Assembly: GCA_028228615.1 (NCBI GenBank) | Contig: JAOJBS010000002.1 | Location: forward strand, 62,001 to 126,000 | Reading direction: 5' to 3' | Origin: UBA4421 sp028228615 | GTDB taxonomy: Bacteria > Pseudomonadota > Gammaproteobacteria > Pseudomonadales > Azotimanducaceae | DNA: 64,000 bases | In this document: positions 25,912 to 34,817 of the stretch, piece after piece | How positions within the stretch are numbered: position 1 is the first letter of the stretch | Layout of the letters: the number at the start of each line of letters is the position of its first letter | The notes under the pieces: model-generated | Seen by the model: the letters and a program-made list of their open reading frames with translations, nothing else | Told to the model about the DNA's origin: nothing | The model's database searches: none | Program-made: the position numbers and the translations under genes

Positions 25912-27057
25912 TCATTTCAGGTTCTTATAAACCGCAGATTCAAAATCTTTCAGCATGGCCACAGCATGGGTATCGTAAAAGGGTAAAACCTGAGTGCCAA
26001 TCACAGCGCATAAATCATTTTCACGGTCGATCCAAAAGTAGCTGTTAAACAAGCCCGCCCAAGAAGCAGAACCTTTAGGACGTCCAGATTCTGTTTGTGC
26101 CTCGTGCAGCAAAAAACCTAGCCCCCATTTTGCTGGCTGGCCAAAGCCCATGTCGAAGTCGTTACTAAACGCGGGCATCTGCGTTGGACCAGGGGTGACG
26201 TCTAAATCACCGATGTGATTTTCAAACATCATATCCACGGTATAGGGCTGCAAAATAGTAGCGCCGTCTAATGTGCCTTGATTCAACAGCGCGCGCATAA
26301 ACCTTAGGTAGTCATTAATGGTTGAGCTTAAACCGCCGCCGCCAGATACCGGTTCGCCAAGGTGTGGAACGACCGTTAGGCCCTCCTCAGTTCTTGCGTG
26401 GATAGCCGCGCGCCTGGCGGCTTTTTCCTCAGGCACTGCGTAAAAACTATCGTGCATGCCCAGTGGGGTAAAAATGTGATCTTGGAAATATACGTCCAAA
26501 CTCTTCTCGGTCAGTGTTTCAACAATGACCCCCGCCCAATCAATACCAATACCGTATTCCCAGCGCGCGCCTGGGGTGAAGCCAAGGGGCGCCATCATAC
26601 CGTTGCCACCTTCAGCAAATAGGCTGTCTATTTGCTCGCTGGCTACATTTTGCAACCCATTGGCATTCCATATCTCGTAGACATAACCGGATGTATGGGT
26701 GAGCAGCTGCCGAGTAGTAGGGCTGGTTTTAGGCGCACTGAGTATTTGCTTGCCCTCATCATCAAAGCCATCCAGAACTTTAAGGTGCTCTAAATCAGGT
26801 AGGTAGGCGGTAATGGGTGTGTCTAGGTCAATGAGACCTTGCTCCACCAATTGTAGGGTAGCCACCGTGGTGATGGCCTTGGTCATGGAAGCAATAGCGA
26901 AGATCGTATCAGTGGTCATTGCATCGGATGCATCAAGACTGCGAACACCCGCGGCCCCCGTATACAAAGTGCCGTCCGCGTTAGCAACACCAGCCACTGC
27001 GCAAGGAAGGTCACCGCCAGCGATATGTTGTTCGAGGATTTGATCAATGTTTTGCAT
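25912..27057 (-). CDS. Serine hydrolase of the class C beta-lactamase/esterase family
   Basis: This 381-residue protein has the SxxK catalytic motif at Ser57-Met-Thr-Lys60 (IASMTKAITT), the family's HTSGY segment near residue 125, and a WEYGIGIDW Tyr region near residue 170. The late GxxG-type loop (WAGLFNSYFWID) replaces the KTG box, as in EstB-like esterases. No signal peptide is evident, so it is probably cytoplasmic. Hydrolysis of ester or amide substrates is more likely than antibiotic resistance. It is a single gene, ended by the hairpin at 25811. Confidence 0.85.
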   Translation of the reverse strand: MQNIDQILEQHIAGGDLPCAVAGVANADGTLYTGAAGVRSLDASDAMTTDTIFAIASMTKAITTVATLQLVEQGLIDLDTPITAYLPDLEHLKVLDGFDDEGKQILSAPKTSPTTRQLLTHTSGYVYEIWNANGLQNVASEQIDSLFAEGGNGMMAPLGFTPGARWEYGIGIDWAGVIVETLTEKSLDVYFQDHIFTPLGMHDSFYAVPEEKAARRAAIHARTEEGLTVVPHLGEPVSGGGGLSSTINDYLRFMRALLNQGTLDGATILQPYTVDMMFENHIGDLDVTPGPTQMPAFSNDFDMGFGQPAKWGLGFLLHEAQTESGRPKGSASWAGLFNSYFWIDRENDLCAVIGTQVLPFYDTHAVAMLKDFESAVYKNLK

Positions 27058-27241
27058 GGTTAGGCGCCCTTTTGTTTTTATTGTTTTGCACGGTCAAATT
27101 TGGAGTTTGTGAACGTTAGATATTTACAGTTTTTGCATTGGGCAACAATAGTCGGTTTGCGACCAATGCATTGAGGCTGAAGCTCACACAGGCAGGTTCT
27201 TCTTAGGTGTATTTGAAATCAGTGTCGGGTCACTCTTTTGG

Positions 27242-30200
27242 CTAGGCGACTTGCAAAACTGCCGCTTTACGCACTTTCTTGCGCTGAATATAGGCGAAGA
27301 CTGAAGGCACCATTGAAAGCGCGATCACTGCTGAGCCCACAACCCCACCTGCGATGGCGGTGGCCAGTGGCGGCCAGAACTCGCCGCCGTTTACAATCAG
27401 GGGTACAAAGCCGCCTATGGTGGTGAGCGTAGTGGAGATAATGTGTCTGGTGGAATCCACTACAACATTGGCGATGCCTTCGCTGTCGCCTGATTGACTG
27501 CGCGGGTCTGCCTTCAACGCAGATAACACAATAATCGCGCCGTTGATGGCCAGACCCATCATGCCGAGGGAGCCGATTAACGCCATATAACCAAATGGGT
27601 AGCCGAATATGCGCACGCCCAGTAAGGCAAGGCCGAAACTCAAAATGGCGACGATGCCGATAAGACCCGCGTAGCGGAATGAGTTCAGTGAAAGAATGAT
27701 GATGCCCGCCATGGCGAGCGTGAAGAAGATGAACACCTGAATGATGCCGCCAATGGACTCCGAGCTGCTTTCTGCTTCGCCGCCCAGTTGTAATCTGTAG
27801 CCTTCCGGCGGCGTATAGTTTTGTTCTTCAAGTTTTTGCGTGAAGTCAGCTAAAACACCGCCCGCCAGTGAGAATGGAGTCAGATAGCCGCGCACTGAGC
27901 TGATGCGTTCGCCTTGGCGTCGGTCGATTGACGATGAGGTAGGGACTAATTGCCAATCCCCAAGTTCGCTAAGGGGTATGCCGTCGCGCCCGTTGGCCAA
28001 TATAGGCAGCGAACTCAGGTCTGACATTTGGTTGCGAGAACTTGTCTGAAATTTAACTCTCACATCTAGTTCAGTATTACCCTCTAAAACTGTGCCTGCT
28101 TTATCGCCCATGAGCGCGGAGTTGATTCTCTGCGCTAGGTCGCCGGTGCTTAAGCCCGTGGCCGCCGCGGCGTTTTCTCTTGGCGTGAATGTGAGTTTGG
28201 GCTCTGCGGTAGACAATGATGCTCGGGCATAGGTGACGTTGCGTACGCTGGCTAATATGGCTCTAAGTTTCAGTGCCTCTTGGCGTAATACGTCTAAGTC
28301 TTGACCAATGATGCGTATTTCAATGGGCGAGTCTGTGGGTGGTCCCTGTTCAAAAGGAATGGCCAACACTTCTGCACTGGGGAAAGCCACTGACAACTCG
28401 CTTTGGATGGCGCCGAGTATCTCTCCTGTGGCCTCTGCGGAGGTTGTGTTTACCCAGGCGGCAGCAAAGCTGGGTATACGCTCGTTCAGTGAGATGACGT
28501 TGTAGAAGACCCGGGGTGCGCCTTTGCCAATGGTCCAAAAAGTATCGGTTACCTCAGAATTGCTGCGCAATATTTCGTCGGCCTTAATGATGGCTTGTTG
28601 TGTTTCCCATATGGATGTTTGTGCGGGTAGGGATAACTGAACTTGAAATTGGTTGCGGTCTACCGCCGGAAAAAATTGTTGGGTCAACGTGTGCGCTAGG
28701 GAAAAGCCAATGATGGGCATAATGCAGGCAATAGTGACGCCGATGATTGGGCGCTTGAGTATTGTGACCAGTGCCGCGTGATATTTTTTCGTCAGTGCGG
28801 GGCTAGAAAATCCGGTCTGCCACCATCGGTTGCCGGCCTTGACTGGCCAACGGTTTTCTAAGTATCCGGCGATTGCGGGTACCACGGTCATAGCCAAAAT
28901 AAATGAACTGGCAACGGATAGCGCTACGGTCACTCCTAGCGTGCCCGTGAAATCGCCCACGCCGCCCGGTGCGAGCGCTATGGGCATAAAGGCAAATACG
29001 GTGGTGGCGGTGGATGCACCTAGGGGCACTAATAAATGTTTGATGGCGCGACTAATGGCCTCATCAATCTGTGCGCCTCTGCTGCGCCTGAGCTTGTAGT
29101 CCTCTACCACCACAATGGCGTTATCTATGAGCAGGCCTAACGAAATAATCAAGCCGGTGACCGACATTTGATGCAGCGGAATGTCTAACACCTGCATGCC
29201 CACCAGCACCATGCTGGCGGAAAGGGGCAGGGCGATGCCCACCGTTAGCGCGGAGCGAATGCCCATGAGCCAAATTAAAACCAGCAGCACAATAATCAGT
29301 GCAAAGATCAGATTGTTAGCCAACGAATTCATGCGCTGGTCGGTATATATATTTTGCGAATAAACAGTTTCTAAGCCAATTGACTCCGGCAAGTTGGCTT
29401 GGAAATTTGCCACCAGCGCATTGGCGTTGCGGGTCCAATTTTCAATTTGTAAACCGGCTTGCATTTGGGCGTTGACAAAAATGACTTGCTCGGTGCCATG
29501 AAAAGCCAGTGAACGGGGTGGGTCTAATTGGGTTTTGCGCACACTAGCTAGGTCGGAAACGCGAATGGTGCTGCCGTTGCTGCTGGTAACCAAGGGGATG
29601 CTGGCGATGCGTTCAACGGAGTCCAGATCAGCGTTAACTTCTACCAGAATGTCGTTGCCGCCTGCGCGTAGTCTGCCTGAGGCAATTTTGGTGTCTGCAG
29701 CATTTATGCGCTGAGCAATAAAAGCGGCGGATAGGCCGCTGGCAACCATGCGATTGGGGTCTAGGGAGACAACAATTTCCTCTTCCGCTTCGCCCCATGA
29801 CTCGGCTTTTTCTGTGCCGGACATATTGGCCAGTTGTAATCTTAAAGACTCTGCTAGCCGCGAGAGAATGCTCATCTCAATGTCTGAATTGTGCCGCCAA
29901 CTCAAAGCAATAATCATTGTAGAGGCAACGGGCTGTGTAATCATGAGGTCAGATTCCACGGTACCTCGGGGTAATGTACCTTGCATTGTGCCCAATTGAT
30001 CGCGGACCTCGGACCATACATTTTGAGTATCTTCTGGGCTGACCCGGTCCAGTAGTTCAATAGAGATGACCGATATACCCGATTTGGAGGTGGAAAAGAT
30101 TTTTTTGATTTCTGGAATTTCTCTGAGGCTTGTCTCCAGCGGTTCGCTGATTAAGGACTCTACCCTTGCTGCAGAGGCCCCGGGTAAGAAGGTGTTCACC

Positions 30201-30334
30201 CGCGCGTAGCGCTCGGCCATGCTGGGGTCTTCTTGGCGCGCAAGACCTGCGAATGCGACGCCGCCTAATACGACAACAAACAGCATGAACAATGCTGTTA
30301 AGCGGGGGTTGGTATAAAAACTATCTGCCTGCAT
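27242..30334 (-). CDS. RND-family efflux pump, inner-membrane permease
   Basis: This 1030-residue protein has the two-fold repeat of RND permeases. Each half has a first membrane helix, a large periplasmic loop and then a bundle of helices. The helix-4 region GLLIDNAIVVVEDY carries the proton-relay Asp in the D-N form seen in many HAE1-type pumps. It should exchange protons for toxic substrates and work with the fusion protein encoded just upstream, whose gene overlaps it by 14 bases. No outer-membrane factor gene is nearby, so it probably uses a TolC encoded elsewhere. Confidence 0.93.
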   Translation of the reverse strand: MQADSFYTNPRLTALFMLFVVVLGGVAFAGLARQEDPSMAERYARVNTFLPGASAARVESLISEPLETSLREIPEIKKIFSTSKSGISVISIELLDRVSPEDTQNVWSEVRDQLGTMQGTLPRGTVESDLMITQPVASTMIIALSWRHNSDIEMSILSRLAESLRLQLANMSGTEKAESWGEAEEEIVVSLDPNRMVASGLSAAFIAQRINAADTKIASGRLRAGGNDILVEVNADLDSVERIASIPLVTSSNGSTIRVSDLASVRKTQLDPPRSLAFHGTEQVIFVNAQMQAGLQIENWTRNANALVANFQANLPESIGLETVYSQNIYTDQRMNSLANNLIFALIIVLLVLIWLMGIRSALTVGIALPLSASMVLVGMQVLDIPLHQMSVTGLIISLGLLIDNAIVVVEDYKLRRSRGAQIDEAISRAIKHLLVPLGASTATTVFAFMPIALAPGGVGDFTGTLGVTVALSVASSFILAMTVVPAIAGYLENRWPVKAGNRWWQTGFSSPALTKKYHAALVTILKRPIIGVTIACIMPIIGFSLAHTLTQQFFPAVDRNQFQVQLSLPAQTSIWETQQAIIKADEILRSNSEVTDTFWTIGKGAPRVFYNVISLNERIPSFAAAWVNTTSAEATGEILGAIQSELSVAFPSAEVLAIPFEQGPPTDSPIEIRIIGQDLDVLRQEALKLRAILASVRNVTYARASLSTAEPKLTFTPRENAAAATGLSTGDLAQRINSALMGDKAGTVLEGNTELDVRVKFQTSSRNQMSDLSSLPILANGRDGIPLSELGDWQLVPTSSSIDRRQGERISSVRGYLTPFSLAGGVLADFTQKLEEQNYTPPEGYRLQLGGEAESSSESIGGIIQVFIFFTLAMAGIIILSLNSFRYAGLIGIVAILSFGLALLGVRIFGYPFGYMALIGSLGMMGLAINGAIIVLSALKADPRSQSGDSEGIANVVVDSTRHIISTTLTTIGGFVPLIVNGGEFWPPLATAIAGGVVGSAVIALSMVPSVFAYIQRKKVRKAAVLQVA

Positions 30335-31481
30335 TTGCTTGCTCGTTAGCGTTTACATTGGCGCTCTCTTGCGCTTTTAGGGGCAACACACTTTGCCCTG
30401 GCACTATGCGTTGCACACCACTGTTAACCACACGTTCTTTGTCCGAGAGTAGGCCGCGTACATAGGCTCTTGAGGCCTCGTTATGAATCACCTCAACCAA
30501 GCGGCGTTCGATGATGTTTTCTGCATTGACTACGTAGACGCCCCACAAACCACGGTCGCTGGCAGTGAGTGCGCTAACAGGCAGCCAGAAGCCGGGCGTC
30601 TGCACACGTTGTTCTAGTAACAATTCAACCACCGCGCCAATAGGGATCGTGCTTGCGCTTATTTTAAATACGGCATTGAGGGTTCTGGTGTTGGGCTCTA
30701 CTTCTGGGGAAATAGCCATGAGGCGCGCGGGTTGTACTTTGCCATTCCAGCTGAGGTTGTGGCTGCCGCCAATTGTTAGGCTAGCGACGCTTTCGCTGGG
30801 CACGCCAATGTGGGCCTTGATGGGTCCCAGTTCTATAAGTTTAAGTGCCGGCGTACCGCCAAGTATTTGTGTGCCTTCGTCCATGTAACGCGACTGTATG
30901 ATGCCGTCAAAGGGCGCTTTTATGGCAGCTTCGGCAAGCGCAATTTTGCTCGCGGTGACCGCAGCCAACGCGCGTTTTACATTGGCTTGCGCAACCTGAT
31001 ATTGCGCTCGCTTGGTTTGAAAGCTGAGTTTGGCTTCGTCGTAAATTTGCTTAGAGGTGTTGCCTTGTTCGCGCAATGTGCGAAAACGTTTTTCAGTGTT
31101 TGCAGCCAATTGGGCTTCCGCTTTAGCAGCGCTGAGGTTTGCTTGGGCCAGGGCTGTGTTGGCTTCGGCTTGTTCTAAGTTGGATGCCAAGGTTTGGCTG
31201 TCTAGACGGGCCAGTACTTGGCCTTTTTCAACCACGTCGCCAATGTCTACCAGTACCTGAGCAATTTCTCCACCTCGCTTGAAGCCCAGTTCAGAGCTGC
31301 GTGACGGTAGCGTTTTACCGGCATAAACCCGTTCGCTGGCAAAGCCCGCCTGACGTTGAATATTGATGTAGGACACGGTCAAGTCTGCAAACGCATATGC
31401 CGGTGATAACAACAGCCACATGCAAAGCATGGCGAGCACTGCGCTTGGCGCGTTGCCGAAGATTAAGCGGGTATGACTCAT
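30321..31481 (-). CDS. RND efflux periplasmic membrane-fusion protein
   Basis: A signal sequence (about residues 10-32) is followed by the lipoyl/barrel half (GEIAQVLVDIGDVVEKGQVL, LARLD). A helical hairpin rich in Ala, Gln and Glu comes next (residues about 100-165), then the second lipoyl half (AAIKAPFDGIIQSRYMDEG) and beta-barrel domains. This is the HlyD/AcrA order in 386 residues. It bridges the permease to an outer-membrane channel. The gene is first in the operon and diverges from a TetR gene, with a palindrome between them. Confidence 0.92.
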   Translation of the reverse strand: MSHTRLIFGNAPSAVLAMLCMWLLLSPAYAFADLTVSYINIQRQAGFASERVYAGKTLPSRSSELGFKRGGEIAQVLVDIGDVVEKGQVLARLDSQTLASNLEQAEANTALAQANLSAAKAEAQLAANTEKRFRTLREQGNTSKQIYDEAKLSFQTKRAQYQVAQANVKRALAAVTASKIALAEAAIKAPFDGIIQSRYMDEGTQILGGTPALKLIELGPIKAHIGVPSESVASLTIGGSHNLSWNGKVQPARLMAISPEVEPNTRTLNAVFKISASTIPIGAVVELLLEQRVQTPGFWLPVSALTASDRGLWGVYVVNAENIIERRLVEVIHNEASRAYVRGLLSDKERVVNSGVQRIVPGQSVLPLKAQESANVNANEQANAGR

Positions 31482-31668
31482 GTTGTTGTGGAATCCTTTG
31501 CTATGTTTATTTTGCCGGTCACACTTGGAGGCAACTTGCTTGCATGATTATTGAAGTTAGATCTTTGTATTGTGAAAAATGCTCTGTGATTCGCCCTATC
31601 TATTTCACTTCATCTATTGCGCTTCATCCATTTCACCTAATCGCCCGCCACTTAATGTAATCAGTGCT

Positions 31669-31684
31669 AACATTCATTAATGTT
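31669..31684. promoter_or_regulatory. Candidate TetR operator between efflux operon and regulator
   Basis: AACATT-CATT-AATGTT is a perfect 6-bp inverted repeat in the divergent region, 185 bases from the fusion-protein start and 100 bases from the regulator start. This is the usual place for an autoregulating TetR-type repressor of an RND pump. Confidence 0.5.
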
Positions 31685-31783
31685 CCCAAAATACCCATTA
31701 CGAAGCAATGAAAAAATTAGGCGTTGTGTTAAATTTTGGGTGGGGCCTGTGTCCGAGTACTTAAAAACGAAATTGGTAAATCT

Positions 31784-32461
31784 ATGAGTTCATCCACGGC
31801 TGTGGGTACATCAAGTAAACCCGGCAAGGGCAACTACCATCATGGCGAGTTACGCCAACTGCTGATGGATTCGGCCCTGCTCCACATAGCCGCTCATGGC
31901 ACGGAAAAACTCAGTCTGCGCGCACTCGCGCGCGAAGCGAATGTTTCGCCCACGGCGCCATTTCGTCATTTTGCCAATAAACACGCTTTGTTCGCTGCAT
32001 TAGCTACCCAAGGGTTTCAGCGGCTAGAGGAGCGGGTCAGAGTGGTTGGGCAATCGTCATTGAGGATAGATGAGCGGTTACTGGCGGCAGCCCTGACTTA
32101 TATAGAATTTGCCGACGAAAACCCCGTGGTCTACCAGTTAATGTTTGGCTCAATTTTAGGCGATTTCTCAGAGTTTGAGGGGTTGGGCGCGGCAGCGTCT
32201 AATGCCTATGGTGAGTTAGATAAACTGTTGGTCGAGGTGATAGAGGTTAAACAGCTGCCTTATGACGAACTGATGCTGGGCGGTTTGATCTGGTCGGCTA
32301 TTCACGGTTTTGCATCGCTTCGACTCAATGTTTCAGGGCAAGATGGCGGACAAAAGAACGCGCCAGAGCTAAGGCCGAGGCAGGCGCTTATTGCCATGAG
32401 CGAGGGCTTGGAGGCCAACTTGAAGATAATGATTGATGGGTTGCTAGGGCAGTCGTCTTAA
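31784..32461 (+). CDS. TetR-family regulator of the efflux operon
   Basis: The N-terminal domain (GNYHHGELRQLLMDSALLHIAAHGTEKLSLRALAREA, then NVSPTAPFRHFANKHALFAALA) is a TetR helix-turn-helix of the common 'YHHG' subgroup. The C-terminal half (LTYIEFADENPVVYQLMFG) is the WHG-type ligand domain. I chose the ATG at 31784. A TTG at 31736 would add a leader without SD. It is divergent from the RND operon and probably represses it until an inducer binds. Confidence 0.9.
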   Translation: MSSSTAVGTSSKPGKGNYHHGELRQLLMDSALLHIAAHGTEKLSLRALAREANVSPTAPFRHFANKHALFAALATQGFQRLEERVRVVGQSSLRIDERLLAAALTYIEFADENPVVYQLMFGSILGDFSEFEGLGAAASNAYGELDKLLVEVIEVKQLPYDELMLGGLIWSAIHGFASLRLNVSGQDGGQKNAPELRPRQALIAMSEGLEANLKIMIDGLLGQSS

Positions 32462-32465
32462 TAAT

Positions 32466-32525
32466 CCAACCACCAACCACCAACCACCAACCACCAACCA
32501 CCAACCACCAACCACCAACCACCAA
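32466..32525. repeat. Heptamer microsatellite (CCAACCA)8.5
   Basis: About eight and a half perfect copies of CCAACCA follow the stop of the TetR gene by 5 bases. The strand is purely A/C-rich. Its perfection suggests recent expansion. It is non-coding here but could affect the 3' end of the TetR transcript. Confidence 0.95.
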
Positions 32526-32632
32526 ATTTTTCCTCTCCGCCTAATTCTTTACTGCCAGCTGCAAGCAATCCGTAGGCCTCGCGTTGGCCTAGATAAAGTA
32601 ATTATCCTACTTACAGTTGAGGAGGACGCCTG

Positions 32633-32713
32633 CGGTTGAGGCAGCTATATCCCCTGATATTGAGGCTTATTTGAAGATCATCATTAACACTTGTTAGGGC
32701 AGTCGCTCTAGCC
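32633..32713 (+). pseudogene. Relic resembling the 3' end of the adjacent TetR gene
   Basis: The DNA here (GAGGCTTATTTGAAGATC, then TTAGGGCAGTCGCTCTAG) closely parallels the last 60 bases of the TetR gene at 32400-32461 (GAGGCCAACTTGAAGATA, then CTAGGGCAGTCGTCTTAA). In frame it reads EAYLKIIINTC, then stop, against EANLKIMIDGLLGQSS. It looks like the eroded tail of a second, related TetR gene, or a duplication of this one, separated from it by the heptamer repeat. The match is short, so the call is tentative. Confidence 0.45.
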
Positions 32714-32756
32714 CAACCCTGAAAGGGAGGTTAAAGATGAAATTACTTGCTTGCAT

Positions 32757-32777
32757 TGTATGTACAAACGGCATACA
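32757..32777. promoter_or_regulatory. Candidate autoregulatory operator of brnTA
   Basis: TGTATG (32757-32762) and CATACA (32772-32777) form a perfect inverted repeat with a 9-base spacer, ending 7 bases before the brnT start. BrnA antitoxins bind their own promoter, so this is a natural candidate. It also occupies the place where an SD would be, and no SD is visible. Confidence 0.45.
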
Positions 32778-32783
32778 TTTCAC

Positions 32784-33053
32784 ATGAAGTTTGATTGGGA
32801 TAAAAACAAGCGCCGTTCTAACTTACTCAAACATCGTGTGGATTTTACTGACGCTGTTGGCGTGTTCTTTGACGGTGCCGCCATCACAGTGGAAGACCCT
32901 GACCACCATGATGAGCAACGGTTTATAACGATAGGAAAAGATTTTAAGTTGCAAACGCTCGTGGTCATTAACGCGCAACATCAATGTAGCAGCATTCGCC
33001 TAATTTCTGCTCGCCGGGCCAGCAGGCTAGAGCGTGAGCAATATGAGGGCTGA
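32784..33053 (+). CDS. brnT: BrnT-family type II toxin
   Basis: The start MKFDWDKNKRRSNLLKHRVDF is the BrnT signature, followed by the DPDHHDEQRFITIG and LISARRASRLEREQY segments that complete the small RelE-like ribonuclease fold (89 residues). It cleaves RNA and stops growth until the antitoxin binds. I start at the ATG at 32784 to match the family N-terminus. A TTG at 32751 would run through the inverted repeat. brnA begins 3 bases after its stop. Confidence 0.9.
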   Translation: MKFDWDKNKRRSNLLKHRVDFTDAVGVFFDGAAITVEDPDHHDEQRFITIGKDFKLQTLVVINAQHQCSSIRLISARRASRLEREQYEG

Positions 33054-33056
33054 AAA

Positions 33057-33404
33057 ATGAGCGTCGTTAAAGAGAGGGGCCTAGATAAAAGCGCTATGGA
33101 TAAAAGTGCTATTAGTACGAGCGCTGTTAAACAAAGAACCAGCGATAGGGTGATTTCTGATATGAGAGAAAATTATGATTTTAGCGCCGGCAAACGTGGC
33201 GCGGTGGTTAAAACTACTAAGGAACGCATTACCATTCGCCTCGACCCTGACGTTATTCAGTGGTTTAAGGACAGTGTCGAAGGGGGTGGTAACTACCAGT
33301 CGCTGATGAATGAAGCGTTGCGCGCCCATGTACAGCGGCAAGGCGAGCCATTGGAAGACACGCTGCGCCGTGTCATTCGCGAGGAAATACATGCTGGGGG
33401 GTAG
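33057..33404 (+). CDS. brnA: BrnA-family antitoxin
   Basis: The C-terminal half carries the ribbon-helix-helix segment TKERITIRLDPDVIQWFKDS, then NYQSLMNEALRAHV, as in BrnA. The N-terminal 40 residues are longer than usual and include a repeated (D/T)-K/T-S-A pattern from tandem 15-mers at 33084-33128, which may be a recent extension. The pair order, toxin first and antitoxin second, is normal for brnTA. It should neutralise BrnT and repress the operon. Confidence 0.88.
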   Translation: MSVVKERGLDKSAMDKSAISTSAVKQRTSDRVISDMRENYDFSAGKRGAVVKTTKERITIRLDPDVIQWFKDSVEGGGNYQSLMNEALRAHVQRQGEPLEDTLRRVIREEIHAGG

Positions 33405-33408
33405 CCAC

Positions 33409-33458
33409 CTAGCCGCCCTACGCGGCTAGACGACTGAGCAGTCAGGCGTCTTGTTTTT
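33409..33458 (+). terminator. Terminator after brnTA
   Basis: Two hairpins follow brnA: CTAGCCGC/GCGGCTAG (33409-33429), then an AGACG...CGTCT stem enclosing GACTG/CAGTC (33428-33451). The second is followed by TGTTTTT, as in a rho-independent terminator on the plus strand. Confidence 0.75.
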
Positions 33459-33746
33459 GATCAGCGTACCTGCAATAAACAACCCCTAAAATTTACGCCG
33501 TTTAGACGGCTTTACTTTTATGTGGTCTCCACGCTTAAAGGGTCAATGTTGATGACAGAAGCACTACGCTTGTGTTTTTTCCTTTCCGGTTTTTTTCTTT
33601 TTCTTTCTCGTTTTCCTTTCCCCTTTCCCCTTTCCCACTCAGTTAGCCGCGCTATTTGAGTTCAGTGTGCGTTTAACTGAGGGGTATTTTGTTGATGGGT
33701 CTTTTTACCCATAAATCTCTTTGCCGATAGACTTTCTAAAGCTAGC
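33459..33746. other. T/C-rich spacer with no gene seen
   Basis: The stretch at about 33577-33640 is almost purely T and C on the plus strand, with repeats of TTTCCCC. No coding frame or RNA gene is apparent. It separates brnTA from the convergent minus-strand block. Confidence 0.4.
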
Positions 33747-34787
33747 TTAAGGTTCTGTAACAATGATCTCTTCTGAATTAGGCAGCATTTGAAAGGTCAT
33801 TAGGTCTTTGGTGAAAATCACATCGTCGGAAATACCCCTTCTAAATATCTTTTCTATCAACGGCATAGTGGGCACAGGTACAAAATGGTAGAACGCCAGT
33901 TGTTTAATGCCGGCCTTTTTACTTTGCGCTTCAAGGTTGGTGGAGTGCGCATGGTAGTCGTGCACATCGCTGACTATGGCTGCTGTTCTATCATTGCCAG
34001 AGGCTTTCATTGCCGCTATCACGGCGGCTAGTGCAGGTTCTGAAAGTGCATCATGGAGCAGTAGATCTGCGTCTTTGGCCGCTATAAATAACGAATCAGT
34101 GGAAACAGTATCGCCACTGATGACTACCGAGCGACCTTTGTAATCTATGCGATAACCCATAGCGGGGTCGATTGGCGCATGGTCTACGGGAAATGCGGTG
34201 ATCTTAATGTTGACGTCTTGGAATGCCACCCCTGGTGTCAATGTGATTGGGTTCATGGCCGCCGTGGCTGCCGGTAACAGGTCAGCGCCGTGGTGGGCGG
34301 TTCTATAAGTTTTGTCCAGTTGGTAGGCGGTGTTAAAACCACTGACCACTGTTTCCACGCCTTGGGGGCCATAAACCTTGAGTTCACTGTCGCGCCCTTG
34401 AATCCAAGAATTCATGTTCACCGAGGGCACCCCGGCGATATGGTCCGAGTGAAAATGGGTTAAGAAAATGCCGTTTAATCGTGCTACCGGCAGTCGTCCT
34501 TGTGCGATTCTCAAAGGCGCGCGGTCGCCGATGTCGAACAAAAAGAAATGCTCTGGCGTGACTACTGCAATACAAGCTTGAGCGCGGTTTGGGTCATTAC
34601 CCAGCGGGGATGCGCTGCCGCAGACTATGACGTTGAGTCCCTCTGGGTCTATGGCTTTCTGGCTGGTGCCTAGCTTGGCAAGTCGCTCGATGAGAAAATC
34701 TTGCCCCCCCGCCGTGTTGTAGAGCGCTGCGCCCGCAATAATGGTCAGTAGTAAGGGGGTGCCAATAAAGAGGATTAGCTTTTTCAT
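33747..34787 (-). CDS. Membrane-anchored metallo-beta-lactamase-fold hydrolase
   Basis: An N-terminal hydrophobic stretch (residues 3-24) anchors or exports the 346-residue protein. The zinc motif THFHSDHIAG (near residues 111-120), FPVDHAPI, VISGDTVSTD and a late His are those of the RNase Z/arylsulfatase-like branch of MBL-fold enzymes. It therefore hydrolyses a phosphodiester, sulfate ester or lactone, most likely in the periplasm. It follows the DsbA-fold gene by 30 bases on the same strand and is probably co-transcribed. Confidence 0.8.
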   Translation of the reverse strand: MKKLILFIGTPLLLTIIAGAALYNTAGGQDFLIERLAKLGTSQKAIDPEGLNVIVCGSASPLGNDPNRAQACIAVVTPEHFFLFDIGDRAPLRIAQGRLPVARLNGIFLTHFHSDHIAGVPSVNMNSWIQGRDSELKVYGPQGVETVVSGFNTAYQLDKTYRTAHHGADLLPAATAAMNPITLTPGVAFQDVNIKITAFPVDHAPIDPAMGYRIDYKGRSVVISGDTVSTDSLFIAAKDADLLLHDALSEPALAAVIAAMKASGNDRTAAIVSDVHDYHAHSTNLEAQSKKAGIKQLAFYHFVPVPTMPLIEKIFRRGISDDVIFTKDLMTFQMLPNSEEIIVTEP

Positions 34788-34817
34788 TTCTGGGTTCTCA
34801 TATGGTTTGTTGAGTTA

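Noticed and set aside
33577..33640. T/C-rich tract considered as a terminator or RNA gene
   Set aside because: No stem precedes it and it is simple sequence rather than a structured element.
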